Source: an uncultured Gemmatimonadota bacterium (lineage in GTDB: Bacteria; Gemmatimonadota; Gemmatimonadetes; Gemmatimonadales; Gemmatimonadaceae). From it: a DNA stretch of 64,000 bases. The notes under the pieces are model-generated. The model searched no databases and was not told where the DNA came from. It was given only the letters and a program-made list of their open reading frames with translations. The stretch is taken from NCBI GenBank assembly GCA_903882745.1, contig CAIRYG010000014.1, positions 1-64,000 of the forward strand, given 5' to 3'. Below, in pieces: positions 23,172 to 31,704 of this stretch (its first letter is position 1; each line of letters starts with the position of its first letter). The position numbers and the translations under genes were made by a program.

Positions 23172-24647
23172 GTGCACGACGACAACACCGCTGACGTTCC
23201 ACCCTCCGCGCTGACAGACGCACCAGCGCTCGACCGCCGCGATTTCCTCCGTGCTGCCACCGTCGGTATGGGCGCGATGGCCGCTGCGGGCTGCGCGACG
23301 GCAATGCCGGCCATTGCCGCAACGCCCGTACCCGGGATCGCACCGGCCAAACTCGACACGGGTACCGGTGCCGGCCACGTGGTGGTGGTTGGCGCGGGCG
23401 CATGGGGTGGCTGGACCGCCTACCATCTGCGCCGCCGCGGTGCGCGCGTCACGATGATCGATCAGTACGGCTCCGCCAACTCCAAGGCCACCTCCGGCGA
23501 CGAGACCCGCGGCATCCGTTCGTCCTACGGAGATCGCACCACCGGCGAGTTCTGGGCCAAGTGGGCGCGCATCGCGCTGGGACGCTGGAACGACTTCAAC
23601 GCGGAGTGGGCCGCACCCTTCCGCACGAAGTTTTTCTTCGAGACGGGCGACATCATCCTGCGCGCAACCGCCGACGACGTCATCATCAAGCGCACCCGCG
23701 AAATCTGGACCGCCCAAGGGGTCAAGCACGAAGTTCTCAGTGGTGACGAAGTCCGCAAGCGCTACCCGATGATGAACTGCGACGACATCACCATCGGCAT
23801 CACCGAACCGGACGCCGGCGTCGTGCGCTGTCGCGCTGCCACCCAGGCGGTCGCCGCCATCGCCCAATCGATGGGCGCCAAGTTCATCCTCGGCCGCGTG
23901 AAGCCCGGAAAGATTGTGAATGGCAAGATGGACGGCGTGGTGCTCGACGACGGCACGGTCATTCGCGCCGACGCCTACGTGTTCTGTCTTGGTCCGTGGT
24001 TCCGAAAATTCTTCCCGACCGTGATGATGAACCGCATGCGCGTGCCGCTCGGTACCGCCTGCTACTACGGCACACCGGAAGGGGATAATCGCTTCACCTT
24101 TCCGAATCTGCCGAGCTACAACTTTCCGGGCACCACCGGTTGGCCCACGCTGCACGTCGACAGCCGCGGCTTCCGCGTGCGCGGGGGAATCGCCCCGCCA
24201 GCTCCTCCGGCACCTCCGGCACCGCCCGCAGGTACACCAGCCTCCGCGCCGACGCCGCCCGCCCCCGCCGATCCGCGCCAAGAGGATCCCGACACCAGTA
24301 GTCGGTGGGCGAATCAAGCCAACATCGACGGGGCCCGCCGCTTCTTGCAGCGCCGCTTTCCCGCGCTCGCCGACGCGCCGCTCCTCGAGACACACGCCTG
24401 TCACTACGAGATCAGCGTGAATCGCGACTTCATCGTCGACAACGTCCCCGAAACAACCAACGCCTGGATCGCGGGCGTCGGTCAGGCGGAAGGCTTCAAG
24501 TTCGGCCCGGTCGCCGGGGAATATGTCGCACAGCGGGTGCTCGGCACCGTCGGCGATCCTGCCGTCGCCAAGGCGTTCGTGCTCCCGAAGGAAGAATACG
24601 CACCGCCAGGGCCCGCACCGAAGCCGCCCAGCGAGGAGGAGTTCTGA
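23172..24647 (+). CDS. Tat-exported FAD-dependent oxidoreductase (DAO/sarcosine-oxidase-like)
   Basis: Flavoprotein oxidase of 491 residues from the D-amino-acid-oxidase/monomeric sarcosine oxidase family, likely oxidising an amine or N-methyl amino acid outside the cytoplasm. The Tat signal LDRRDFLRAATVGMGAMAAAG comes first. It is followed by the FAD-binding VVVVGAGAWGGWTAYHLRRR near residue 72, IDQYGSANSKATSGDETRGI (the covalent-flavin region of MSOX relatives), and the C-terminal FAD contacts VGQAEGFKFGPVAGEYVA. A Pro/Ala-rich insert of ~30 residues (APPAPPAPPAPPAG) near residue 340 interrupts the catalytic domain and is unusual. The start is GTG 23172 with GAGG upstream. The stop TGA shares one base with the next ATG, so it is coupled to the NHL protein. 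Confidence 0.86.
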   Translation: MHDDNTADVPPSALTDAPALDRRDFLRAATVGMGAMAAAGCATAMPAIAATPVPGIAPAKLDTGTGAGHVVVVGAGAWGGWTAYHLRRRGARVTMIDQYGSANSKATSGDETRGIRSSYGDRTTGEFWAKWARIALGRWNDFNAEWAAPFRTKFFFETGDIILRATADDVIIKRTREIWTAQGVKHEVLSGDEVRKRYPMMNCDDITIGITEPDAGVVRCRAATQAVAAIAQSMGAKFILGRVKPGKIVNGKMDGVVLDDGTVIRADAYVFCLGPWFRKFFPTVMMNRMRVPLGTACYYGTPEGDNRFTFPNLPSYNFPGTTGWPTLHVDSRGFRVRGGIAPPAPPAPPAPPAGTPASAPTPPAPADPRQEDPDTSSRWANQANIDGARRFLQRRFPALADAPLLETHACHYEISVNRDFIVDNVPETTNAWIAGVGQAEGFKFGPVAGEYVAQRVLGTVGDPAVAKAFVLPKEEYAPPGPAPKPPSEEEF

Positions 24648-25708
24648 TGCGTCGCGCGCTCGTAATGCTTGGTACGCTCGGCGCGGTCACACTCGGCGCG
24701 CAGCAACAGCAGCAGCCGACGAATGATCTCCCGAATCCGTACAAGACCGTCGAAGGATGGGCGAAGCTTCCGGCTGGACGTGTGTGGGGATCCACGAGTG
24801 CCGTGGACATCGACAAGGACGGCAAGAGCGTTTGGGTCGCCGAGCGGTGTGGCGCGAACAGCTGTCTGAACTCCGCATTGCCCAGTGTGTTGAAGTTTGA
24901 TGAGCACGGCACGCTCGTCGCGAGCTTCGGGGCGGGTATGATGGTGTTCCCGCACGGGATTCACGTTGACCGTGACGGCAATGTTTGGGTCACTGACGGG
25001 CAGGACAATCGGCCGCGCGCCGGCCGCGGCGGAGCGCCGGCGGAAACCGCGCCGACCCCCGCCAAGCTCTACGGCCACCAGATTTTCAAGTTCTCGCCCA
25101 AGGGCGAACTCTTGCTGACACTCGGCGCGCCCGGGGGCGGGAAGGGGAGCGACTATTTCTGGCAGCCGAACGATGTGCTCGTCGCGCCCAACGGCGACAT
25201 TTTTGTTTGCGAAGGGCATGCGTCGACGGATTCGTCGAACGCGCGAGTGCTCAAGTTCGACAAGAGCGGCAAGTTCCTGACGCAGTGGGGAAAGAAGGGA
25301 ACGGCGAACGGCGAGTTCGATCAGCCGCACGCGTTCGCCATGGATTCCAAGGGACGCCTCTTTGTTGGCGATCGCGGTAACAACCGCATTCAGTTGTTTG
25401 ATCAGAACGGAAAGTGGCTCGACACCTGGTATCAGTTTTCGCGTCCGAGTGGACTCTGGATCGACAAAGACGACACCATTTATGTCGCCGATAGTGAGTC
25501 TGGCTCGATCGACCCGCGTCGCAAGGAGTGGACGCGCGGCATCCGGATTGGCAGCGCCAAGGATGGTGCGGTGAAATACTTGATCCCCGATCCTGACCCG
25601 GCGGCGCGCAGCACGAGCGCTGCGGAAGGGGTCGCGGTGGATGCGAAGGGGAATATCTACGGCGCTGAGGTGGGGCCGAAGGCTCTGAAGCGCTATATCC
25701 GTCAGTAG
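24647..25708 (+). CDS. Exported NHL-repeat beta-propeller protein (amidating-lyase-like)
   Basis: Secreted six-bladed beta-propeller of 353 residues. A signal peptide (MRRALVMLGTLGAVTLGAQ) is followed by NHL repeats with the typical core: FPHGIHVDRDGNVWVTD near residue 102, QPNDVLVAPNGDIFVCEG near residue 172, QPHAFAMDSKGRLFVGDRG near residue 225 and GVAVDAKGNIYGAEV near the end. The pattern is close to peptidyl-alpha-hydroxyglycine alpha-amidating lyases, but the activity is not proven by sequence. It overlaps the FAD oxidoreductase stop by one base (TGATG) behind a GAGGAGGA site, so the two products are probably made together and may act on the same compound. A second protein of this family is at 31705-32898. 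Confidence 0.85.
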   Translation: MRRALVMLGTLGAVTLGAQQQQQPTNDLPNPYKTVEGWAKLPAGRVWGSTSAVDIDKDGKSVWVAERCGANSCLNSALPSVLKFDEHGTLVASFGAGMMVFPHGIHVDRDGNVWVTDGQDNRPRAGRGGAPAETAPTPAKLYGHQIFKFSPKGELLLTLGAPGGGKGSDYFWQPNDVLVAPNGDIFVCEGHASTDSSNARVLKFDKSGKFLTQWGKKGTANGEFDQPHAFAMDSKGRLFVGDRGNNRIQLFDQNGKWLDTWYQFSRPSGLWIDKDDTIYVADSESGSIDPRRKEWTRGIRIGSAKDGAVKYLIPDPDPAARSTSAAEGVAVDAKGNIYGAEVGPKALKRYIRQ

Positions 25709-25748
25709 AATTGTATGTAAATAGCCATAAATGGCGAATATAAGTAAT

Positions 25749-25792
25749 AAATACAGGTGTATTCGCCTAATAGTGCGAATACACCTGTATTT
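25749..25792. promoter_or_regulatory. hipBA operator O1, 18-bp perfect inverted repeat
   Basis: Arms at 25749-25766 and 25775-25792 are perfectly complementary over 18 bp around the 8-base centre CTAATAGT. The inner part reads TATTCGC-N8-GCGAATA, which has the same N8 spacing as the Escherichia coli HipB operator (TATCC-N8-GGATA). The right arm is followed by T5, so the structure could also terminate transcription from the NHL gene that ends 40 bp upstream. Confidence 0.75.
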
Positions 25793-25797
25793 TTCAT

Positions 25798-25839
25798 ATA
25801 TGGCGATTTGATTGCAAAAAATTGCGATATTCGCCATAT
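25798..25839. promoter_or_regulatory. hipBA operator O2 candidate, overlapping the promoter region
   Basis: ATATGGCGA (25798-25806) and TCGCCATAT (25831-25839) form a second inverted repeat just before hipB. The half-site TATTCGC(C) recurs at 25760, 25828 and, inverted, at 25731 and 25774. Several copies of one half-site in 110 bp of AT-rich DNA indicate cooperative autorepression by the HipB-like protein. Confidence 0.55.
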
Positions 25840-25849
25840 TTGTTTTATT

Positions 25850-26197
25850 ATGATACTTTCAGAATTCACGTCCGAAGAGCCACTGCTCAAGGAGATCGGG
25901 GCCCGCCTCGCGCGTGCGCGACTCGATCGGAACCTCACCCAGGCGTCGCTCGCTTTGGAAGCTGGGGTCTCGAAGCGCACTGTCGAGCGTCTGGAGACGG
26001 GGGAGACCGCCACGCGCCTCGCCGGCTTCCTGCGTGTCTGCCGCGTCCTGGGCTTCATCGACCGGATCGACCAGCTGATCCCTGAGCCCGCGCCAAGTCC
26101 GATGGCACTGCTCAAGCTCCGTGGTCGCGAGCGCAAACGGGCCTCGGGGACGCGTGTCGCCGAGTCGCCGCGTGAGACGTGGAGCTGGGGAGAGTAA
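25850..26197 (+). CDS. HipB-like Xre-family antitoxin/autorepressor
   Basis: Antitoxin of the hipBA module, 115 residues. A helix-turn-helix of the Xre/Cro type spans residues 11-65 (EIGARLARARLDRNLTQASL, EAGVSKRTVERLETGETA, RVCRVLGF). It is followed by a short tail with the basic stretch LLKLRGRERKRAS, typical of regulators paired with HipA. ATG 25850 fits the HTH best. The in-frame upstream codons fall in the operator palindrome. There is no Shine-Dalgarno sequence, so a leaderless transcript is possible. The stop is 2 bp before hipA, and the inverted repeats upstream are its likely binding sites. The promoter DNA is strikingly AT-rich compared with the window, which suggests acquisition by transfer. 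Confidence 0.88.
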   Translation: MILSEFTSEEPLLKEIGARLARARLDRNLTQASLALEAGVSKRTVERLETGETATRLAGFLRVCRVLGFIDRIDQLIPEPAPSPMALLKLRGRERKRASGTRVAESPRETWSWGE

Positions 26198-26199
26198 CG

Positions 26200-27498
26200 A
26201 TGCTCGCCGAAGTGAGGGTGTGGGGACGAACGATCGGTGCAGTGTCGTGGGACCGCGCGCGCGACTGCGCGCTGTTCGAATACGACGCCGCGTTCGTCTC
26301 GAGCGGGATCGAGGTTGCACCCCTCACGATGCCACTCGGCGCCGGCGTGTTCCGCTTTCCTGAACTCGATCGCTCCACATTCCATGGGTTGCCGGGGCTA
26401 CTGGCTGATTCGCTCCCCGATGCGTTCGGCACCGCAATGATCGATGCCTGGCTCGCGCGGCAGGGACGCACCTCGGCGTCGTTCACGCCGATTGAGCGGC
26501 TCTGCTACACCGGCACGCGCGGGATGGGCGCCCTCGAGTTCGCGCCAGCCACAGGGCCGCGTCCAACCCAGGGCACACCGCTCGCGATCGATGCGTTGGT
26601 ACAACTCGCCTCAGAGATTCTCGCGCATCGCGACACGCTCCACGACGACTTTTCCGATACCGCGCGCGATCGCGCGCTCCGGGACATCCTGCGCGTCGGC
26701 ACGTCGGCGGGCGGCGCACGGGCCAAAGCGGTCATCGCCTGGAATCCGAGCACACACGAAGTCCGCTCTGGCCAGATCACCCCGGGGGACGGCTTCGAGC
26801 ACTGGCTACTCAAGTTCGACGGCGTCAGCGGCAACAAGGACCGCGAGCTCGACGACCCACAGGGCTATGGCGCGATCGAGTTCGCGTACGCTAACATGGC
26901 GCGCGCTGCTGGGATCACGATGAGCGAGTGCCGACTACTCGAGGAGAACGGCCGACGGCATTTCATGACGCGCCGCTTTGATCGCACCGCCGATGGACAC
27001 AAGCTCCACATGCAAACGCTCGGCGCCATCGCACACTACGACTTCCGGCTCGCCGGCGCGTACGGCTACGAGCAGCTGCTGCAGCTGATCCGTCGGCTTG
27101 GACTTGGGATGGCCACGGTTGAGGAGCAGTTCCGGCGTATGGTGTTCAATGTGGTCGCGAGGAATCAGGACGATCATGTCAAGAACATCGCCTTCCTGAT
27201 GGACAAGTCGGGGCGATGGTCACTCGCGCCCGCCTACGATGTGATCTACAGCTACAATCCGACGGGGGAGTGGACGTCGGTGCACCAGATGACGGTGAAC
27301 GGCGCGCGCGATGGGTTCATGCGCGATGATCTGCGCGCCGTGGCCGCATCGGCGGGGATGCGGCCACGGCGCGCGGAGTCGATCATCGACGAGGTGCAGG
27401 CGGCGGTGACCTGGTGGCCGGAGTTCGCCGAGGGCGCGGGTGTAGACGCCACACAGATGGCGGACATCGGCAGGCACCATCGCCTCGCGCTCCTATGA
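26200..27498 (+). CDS. HipA family serine/threonine kinase toxin
   Basis: Toxin of the hipBA pair, 432 residues. HipA kinases phosphorylate targets such as glutamyl-tRNA synthetase and induce growth arrest or persistence. Visible parts are the N-terminal sub-domain (GLLADSLPDAFGTAMIDAWL), the Ser/Gly loop GTSAGGARAKAVIAW (site of inhibitory autophosphorylation in relatives), the ATP-contact HWLLKFDG near residue 205, the FMTRRFDR motif near residue 256, the catalytic NVVARNQDDHVKN near residue 318 and the metal-binding LAPAYDV near residue 340. All kinase motifs are intact. The preferred start is ATG 26200, 2 bp after the antitoxin stop. GTG 26179 would overlap hipB. The target cannot be deduced. 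Confidence 0.93.
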   Translation: MLAEVRVWGRTIGAVSWDRARDCALFEYDAAFVSSGIEVAPLTMPLGAGVFRFPELDRSTFHGLPGLLADSLPDAFGTAMIDAWLARQGRTSASFTPIERLCYTGTRGMGALEFAPATGPRPTQGTPLAIDALVQLASEILAHRDTLHDDFSDTARDRALRDILRVGTSAGGARAKAVIAWNPSTHEVRSGQITPGDGFEHWLLKFDGVSGNKDRELDDPQGYGAIEFAYANMARAAGITMSECRLLEENGRRHFMTRRFDRTADGHKLHMQTLGAIAHYDFRLAGAYGYEQLLQLIRRLGLGMATVEEQFRRMVFNVVARNQDDHVKNIAFLMDKSGRWSLAPAYDVIYSYNPTGEWTSVHQMTVNGARDGFMRDDLRAVAASAGMRPRRAESIIDEVQAAVTWWPEFAEGAGVDATQMADIGRHHRLALL

Positions 27499-27536
27499 TC
27501 GATCTGCCCTGACTGTTCTGCGCTGATCGATCATAG
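27493..27536. terminator. Bidirectional hairpin between convergent hipA and PQQ dehydrogenase
   Basis: CTATGATCGATC (27493-27504) and GATCGATCATAG (27525-27536) are perfect 12-bp complementary arms with a 20-base loop. The left arm includes the hipA stop codon. It is placed as a shared terminator, but without a T run. A mark of the hipBA module boundary is an alternative reading. Confidence 0.5.
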
Positions 27537-27554
27537 AAGCGGACGAGGGACAGC

Positions 27555-29756
27555 TTACTTCGGCAACGTCAACGCCACGAGCGAGGTGTTGCTCCCCAGT
27601 CCGGTCGCAAAGACGATGTACTGCTTGCCCTTGTGGAGGAACGTCATCGGCATCGCCGTCGTCTTGCTCGGGATCTTGACCGCGCCCACCTGCTTGCCGC
27701 TCTGTTTGTCCACGGCGAATAGCGTCGGCGCTTGTCCCGGCACGCCACCGCTCCGTCCGGTGCCGTAGACGACGAGCGACTTGGTGTTCATCACCTGGGG
27801 CTGTCCACCCGGCGTGCGCGGTGGGAGCTTCACCCCGGCAAAGAGGGGATCAGCGCTCGTCACGGGAATGAATCCGCCGTTTGGCACCCACCACTTTTTG
27901 TCACCGGATTTCATGTCGTAGCCGGTGATACCGCCGTACTCCTTCGGCTTGAGGATGCTCACGCCGCCGATGGTCGTGCCGTTCGCACGATTCTCAAAGC
28001 CACCGCCGCGTCCGCTGCCAGGCTTGTAGTCCGGCGGCGTTGGCATCGCGCCCAGCAGTCCACAGGAATCGTGAATGGAGCTGTAGCGGAACTGCGAGCA
28101 GGGATCCTTCTGGATTTGCGTCGTGCTGAGTCCGCTCTGACCACCAACATAGATCCAGCCGTTGTCGGGATCGGCCGCGGTGCCGCCGTCGATGTTCACG
28201 CCACCACTCGCACCGGGGGCGTACCACGAGCAGCTGTAGCCAAGCGTGCCGGACCCGTCGGCGACGGATGCGGGAATAAAGTACGGTCCCATGCGGCACC
28301 GCTTCGCGAGCTTGAGCGCGCTGTCTCGCACGGCGGGCGTGTAGTCAATCAGGTCGCTCTCCAGCAGTCCCTGCTGCGAGTACGGGGCGGGCTTGCTCGG
28401 GATCGGCTGGGTGGGCCAGGTCTCCTCGCCCGGGACGTCGCTCTGTAGCACCGGCGTCTCGACGATCGGCCACACGGGCTGACCCGTTTCGCGGTCGAGC
28501 ACGTACACCCAGCCCTGCTTGGTGGTCTGCGCGAGAATCTTGCGCGCCTTTCCGTCGATGGTCACATCGAGCAGGTTCGGCGCCATGGGTACGTCGTAGT
28601 CCCAGATGTCGTGGTGCACGAGCTGGTAGTGCCACTTCTTCTTGCCCGTCTTGGCGTCGAGTGCCACGACCGAGTTGCCATACAGATTCGCGCCGGGGCG
28701 ATGTCCGCCGTACTCGTCCATGAGCGGCATGCCCACGGGGACGTACACGAGCCCGAGTGCCGGATCTGCCGACCACGTGGCCCACGGGTCGTTCTTGCCG
28801 ACGCCGTCGCTGTCAATCTTTGAACCCTTCGTCCACGTCTCTGCACCGGGCTCACCCGGCTGCGGAATGAGGTTGAACTTCCAGAGCTGCTTCCCGGTGC
28901 GAATATCAAAACCGCGCACGTAGCCGGGGAGATTGTGCAACTTGATCGGGTAGTAGCCATGGATCGACGAGTTGCCGACGACGAACACGTCGCCGACGAC
29001 GATCCCGGGCGAGCTATTGGCGATCTCCCCGTGCGCGGGGTCGATCCCCACCGAGCCATCGGCACCGGTCTTGCTGACCGCATTCCACTTCTCGCCGGGT
29101 TTCGCTTTGCGCAGCGGCGCGGCGTCGGAAATAATCAGCGATCCGGAATCATCGACTGCGAGCGGGACCATCGGGAAACCCAGCCCTTCTTCGAGATCCA
29201 CAACACCATTCTTGCCGAACGCGGGGTCGGGCTTTCCGGTCGCCGCATCGATCGAGTAGAGGTGGTAGCCGGGGGTCACGACCAGCACGCGCTCGTTCTT
29301 GCCGTCTGTCCAATACGACAGCCCACGCCCAGCGAACTGTCGCGGCGCCTTCTGCCACCGGATCCCTTCGTCGAACTTGAACGACCAAATGGTCTGTCCA
29401 TTCGACGGATCCACGGCGATCGGATAGCGATGCGTCGTCGCGACGGTGAGAATGCGACCATTCGCATACAGCGGTGTGGTGCGGTAATACTCGTCCTCGC
29501 CGAAATCTCCCGCCTTCCAGGTCCACGCGACTTGGAGCGAGTCAAAGTTCTTCGCGTTGATCTGGTCGAGCGCCGAATAGCGTGTGCTCCACGCGTCGGC
29601 GCCCCAGTAGCGCCATTCACCGGGCACGTTGCCGCGCACGATGGCCTTGCCCTGCGCCGCGTCGCCGCGGGCGACAAAAATCGCGCCGGCGATCATCGCC
29701 GCGCAGGCGGCGAGCGTGATGCCGAGCGTTCGGGTGACGAACGAACGTGATGCCAT
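27555..29756 (-). CDS. Exported PQQ-dependent dehydrogenase (quinoprotein beta-propeller)
   Basis: Periplasmic eight-bladed quinoprotein of 733 residues oxidising an alcohol, sugar or aldehyde with PQQ. It has an N-terminal signal/anchor (TRTLGITLAACAAMIAG), then GEWRYWGADAWSTRYSALDQ, the typical first propeller strand. Tryptophan-docking blades follow, such as TGKQLWKFNL, TGKKKWHYQLVHHDIWDYDV and GQPVWPIVE, plus SVVALDAKTG and LGSNTSLVALTL at the end. It has no heme domain. The next gene upstream on the same strand is a HupE-cytochrome c fusion whose cytochrome could be the electron acceptor. ATG 29756 was chosen because it opens the signal segment. The frame extends a further 16 codons upstream. 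Confidence 0.9.
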   Translation of the reverse strand: MASRSFVTRTLGITLAACAAMIAGAIFVARGDAAQGKAIVRGNVPGEWRYWGADAWSTRYSALDQINAKNFDSLQVAWTWKAGDFGEDEYYRTTPLYANGRILTVATTHRYPIAVDPSNGQTIWSFKFDEGIRWQKAPRQFAGRGLSYWTDGKNERVLVVTPGYHLYSIDAATGKPDPAFGKNGVVDLEEGLGFPMVPLAVDDSGSLIISDAAPLRKAKPGEKWNAVSKTGADGSVGIDPAHGEIANSSPGIVVGDVFVVGNSSIHGYYPIKLHNLPGYVRGFDIRTGKQLWKFNLIPQPGEPGAETWTKGSKIDSDGVGKNDPWATWSADPALGLVYVPVGMPLMDEYGGHRPGANLYGNSVVALDAKTGKKKWHYQLVHHDIWDYDVPMAPNLLDVTIDGKARKILAQTTKQGWVYVLDRETGQPVWPIVETPVLQSDVPGEETWPTQPIPSKPAPYSQQGLLESDLIDYTPAVRDSALKLAKRCRMGPYFIPASVADGSGTLGYSCSWYAPGASGGVNIDGGTAADPDNGWIYVGGQSGLSTTQIQKDPCSQFRYSSIHDSCGLLGAMPTPPDYKPGSGRGGGFENRANGTTIGGVSILKPKEYGGITGYDMKSGDKKWWVPNGGFIPVTSADPLFAGVKLPPRTPGGQPQVMNTKSLVVYGTGRSGGVPGQAPTLFAVDKQSGKQVGAVKIPSKTTAMPMTFLHKGKQYIVFATGLGSNTSLVALTLPK

Positions 29757-29808
29757 GGGAACGTCCTCTGGAACGGGTGGGGAGAACGACGGTGTGGCTA
29801 CCACCAGC

Positions 29809-31569
29809 TTAGTGCTGCAACAACTTGGGTGCTGCGGTCTTGAGTTCGATCTTAATCTGCTTCAACTGCGGAATGTCGGCACTCAGTGTTGCACTGCCGG
29901 CGGGCATACCGTTGAGCTTCAAGATGTACGCGAGTAACATCGCGGCGTCGTCGGGCTCGAGCGTTCCCGGCGCGCTCTTTGGCATCAGGGTGAGAATGTA
30001 CGTCATCAAGTCCGACAGTGGCTTGCCCACCCAGTGCTCCTTGAACGGGGCGCCGGTATGCGAGATCGCCGTGTGGCAGCTCTGGCAGAGGCCCAAATAC
30101 AGATCGCGACCCTGCGCCGCCTGCTCCGCCGTGAAAATCCCGTCGCGCGTGGTACGCTGCGCGTGCGCAACCGTCGGGCCCGCACCGAGCGCCACCGCCA
30201 GTCCTATCGCGAGGCTGGTGACCACGCGGCTCCTCGGACTGCCGAAGCGACGGATGATCACCTGGAATCCCCAGGCCGCACCAAGCGCGACACAGAGCAA
30301 GAGCCCTCCCTGCACGAGCGATAGCCAAAAGGCGGTGTCAATCTCGGGCGCCGCAAATCGATACGCCAGCAGGGCCGCTCCCCGTTCCGTCATCCAGTGC
30401 CACGCCTGATGCGCGACGATCGCTGAAAGTACAATCACCCCAATCCGCTCACTCGCGAGCTTCGGCAGAAGCCACGCCAACAGCGGCACCGCCACCGCAA
30501 GCACGGCCAACTGCCCGATCTCCACTCCCACATTGAACGCCGCCAGCGACGCCACCACGTGCGCGCCACCGAACTGCAGCGATTCCTTCAGCGCAAAGCT
30601 GAAGCCAAAGCCGTGTACGAGCCCAAAGGCGAACGCCATCCGCCAACGATACCCCAATCGCTCAGCCGGCACCACAACATTCTCGAGCGCCATATACACA
30701 ATCGACAACGCAATCAGCACCTCGATCAACGGCGGAAACCACAACGCACTCGGCGCCACTCCCAGCGCCGACCCCACGAGCGTGATCGAGTGCGCCACCG
30801 TGAACGCGGTGATGATCTCCAGCAAGCGCCGCCAGCGACGCACCGGGATCACCAAACAGAGCACGAAGAGCAGATGGTCAATGCCACTCAGGATGTGCCC
30901 AACTCCCAGCACCACGAACCGCCGAGCCGCCTCGTACCAGCGCGGGTCGAGAGCCACGAGTCCGGGGTTTCCGATGTACTCAAACACGCGTTCGCCGCTC
31001 CCGGGGGGGAGAAAGCGGAGCACCGTCGTGGTACGCACCCCAAGGTGCGCGAGCCCAGGCTCGATCGTGAAATGGGCCTGATCGTTCGTGATGGGATACT
31101 CGATGATCACGTCGAGCATCGCCTGCGTCCAACGCAGTTCGGTGCTCGCCGGCAGCGGAACACCAGTCACATGCGCCACGGCGGCGTCGTACGACGTAAA
31201 TGAACGGTCGCTGGGGACAGACAGCTGCGTGCGAACGGTCCCGCTCGCGCTGAGCGGCCGGCCGTCCTCATAGAGCTTGAGATAATCGGCAATCCAGAGC
31301 TTGGCGGCGTCCGGCAGGAGCGGCCCGAGGGTTGCGAGGTCGAGCGTGCCGTCTGCCCGCGGCCGGATATCGAGGTCGCGCATGGACTCGAGCGGAACCC
31401 GCGCCACGACCCGCAGGAGCTGCCCCTCAGGGCGCACGAACGCCAAAATCCCGACCCGAGCCGGAATCTCGTGGGCCTGCACCGCCGCCGCGGACCAGAT
31501 CAGGAGCACCCACAGGAACAGCACCGCGCTCCCCCCCCATCGCATGATGCTCGTTCCGGGACGCCCCAT
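29809..31569 (-). CDS. HupE/UreJ-type membrane protein fused to c-type cytochrome
   Basis: Fusion of 586 residues. It has a signal peptide ending at AVQAHE, then a ~200-residue extracytoplasmic domain with His near the mature N-terminus, common in HupE/UreJ_2 proteins (putative nickel/cobalt-related permeases). A membrane block of six or more helices follows, with the family motif GVGHILSGIDHLLFVLCL near residue 225 and FAFGLVHGFGFSFAL near residue 315. A linker with a second export-like segment leads to a cytochrome c domain (LCQSCHTAISHTG, one heme) whose end MPKSAPGTLEPDDAAMLLAY resembles the cytochrome at 12525-13094. The fusion places the heme in the periplasm. The PQQ dehydrogenase gene starts 52 bp downstream, suggesting one respiratory unit. 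ATG 31545 is an alternative start. Confidence 0.85.
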   Translation of the reverse strand: MGRPGTSIMRWGGSAVLFLWVLLIWSAAAVQAHEIPARVGILAFVRPEGQLLRVVARVPLESMRDLDIRPRADGTLDLATLGPLLPDAAKLWIADYLKLYEDGRPLSASGTVRTQLSVPSDRSFTSYDAAVAHVTGVPLPASTELRWTQAMLDVIIEYPITNDQAHFTIEPGLAHLGVRTTTVLRFLPPGSGERVFEYIGNPGLVALDPRWYEAARRFVVLGVGHILSGIDHLLFVLCLVIPVRRWRRLLEIITAFTVAHSITLVGSALGVAPSALWFPPLIEVLIALSIVYMALENVVVPAERLGYRWRMAFAFGLVHGFGFSFALKESLQFGGAHVVASLAAFNVGVEIGQLAVLAVAVPLLAWLLPKLASERIGVIVLSAIVAHQAWHWMTERGAALLAYRFAAPEIDTAFWLSLVQGGLLLCVALGAAWGFQVIIRRFGSPRSRVVTSLAIGLAVALGAGPTVAHAQRTTRDGIFTAEQAAQGRDLYLGLCQSCHTAISHTGAPFKEHWVGKPLSDLMTYILTLMPKSAPGTLEPDDAAMLLAYILKLNGMPAGSATLSADIPQLKQIKIELKTAAPKLLQH

Positions 31570-31704
31570 TCTGATCGACCTTTTGTTGGGTACTCTGGAC
31601 GGACGCTGCTAAAGACGGTTAGTTACACTCCGTCACCGGGCGACGTCGAGTATACGGCGTTGCCGCCTTTCCAGCCACCTCGCGCCCCTCCCGAGGAGCA
31701 CGCC

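Noticed and set aside
25700-27540. hipBA as part of an integrated mobile element
   Set aside because: No integrase, transposase or target-site duplication is visible around it. Only base composition hints at transfer.
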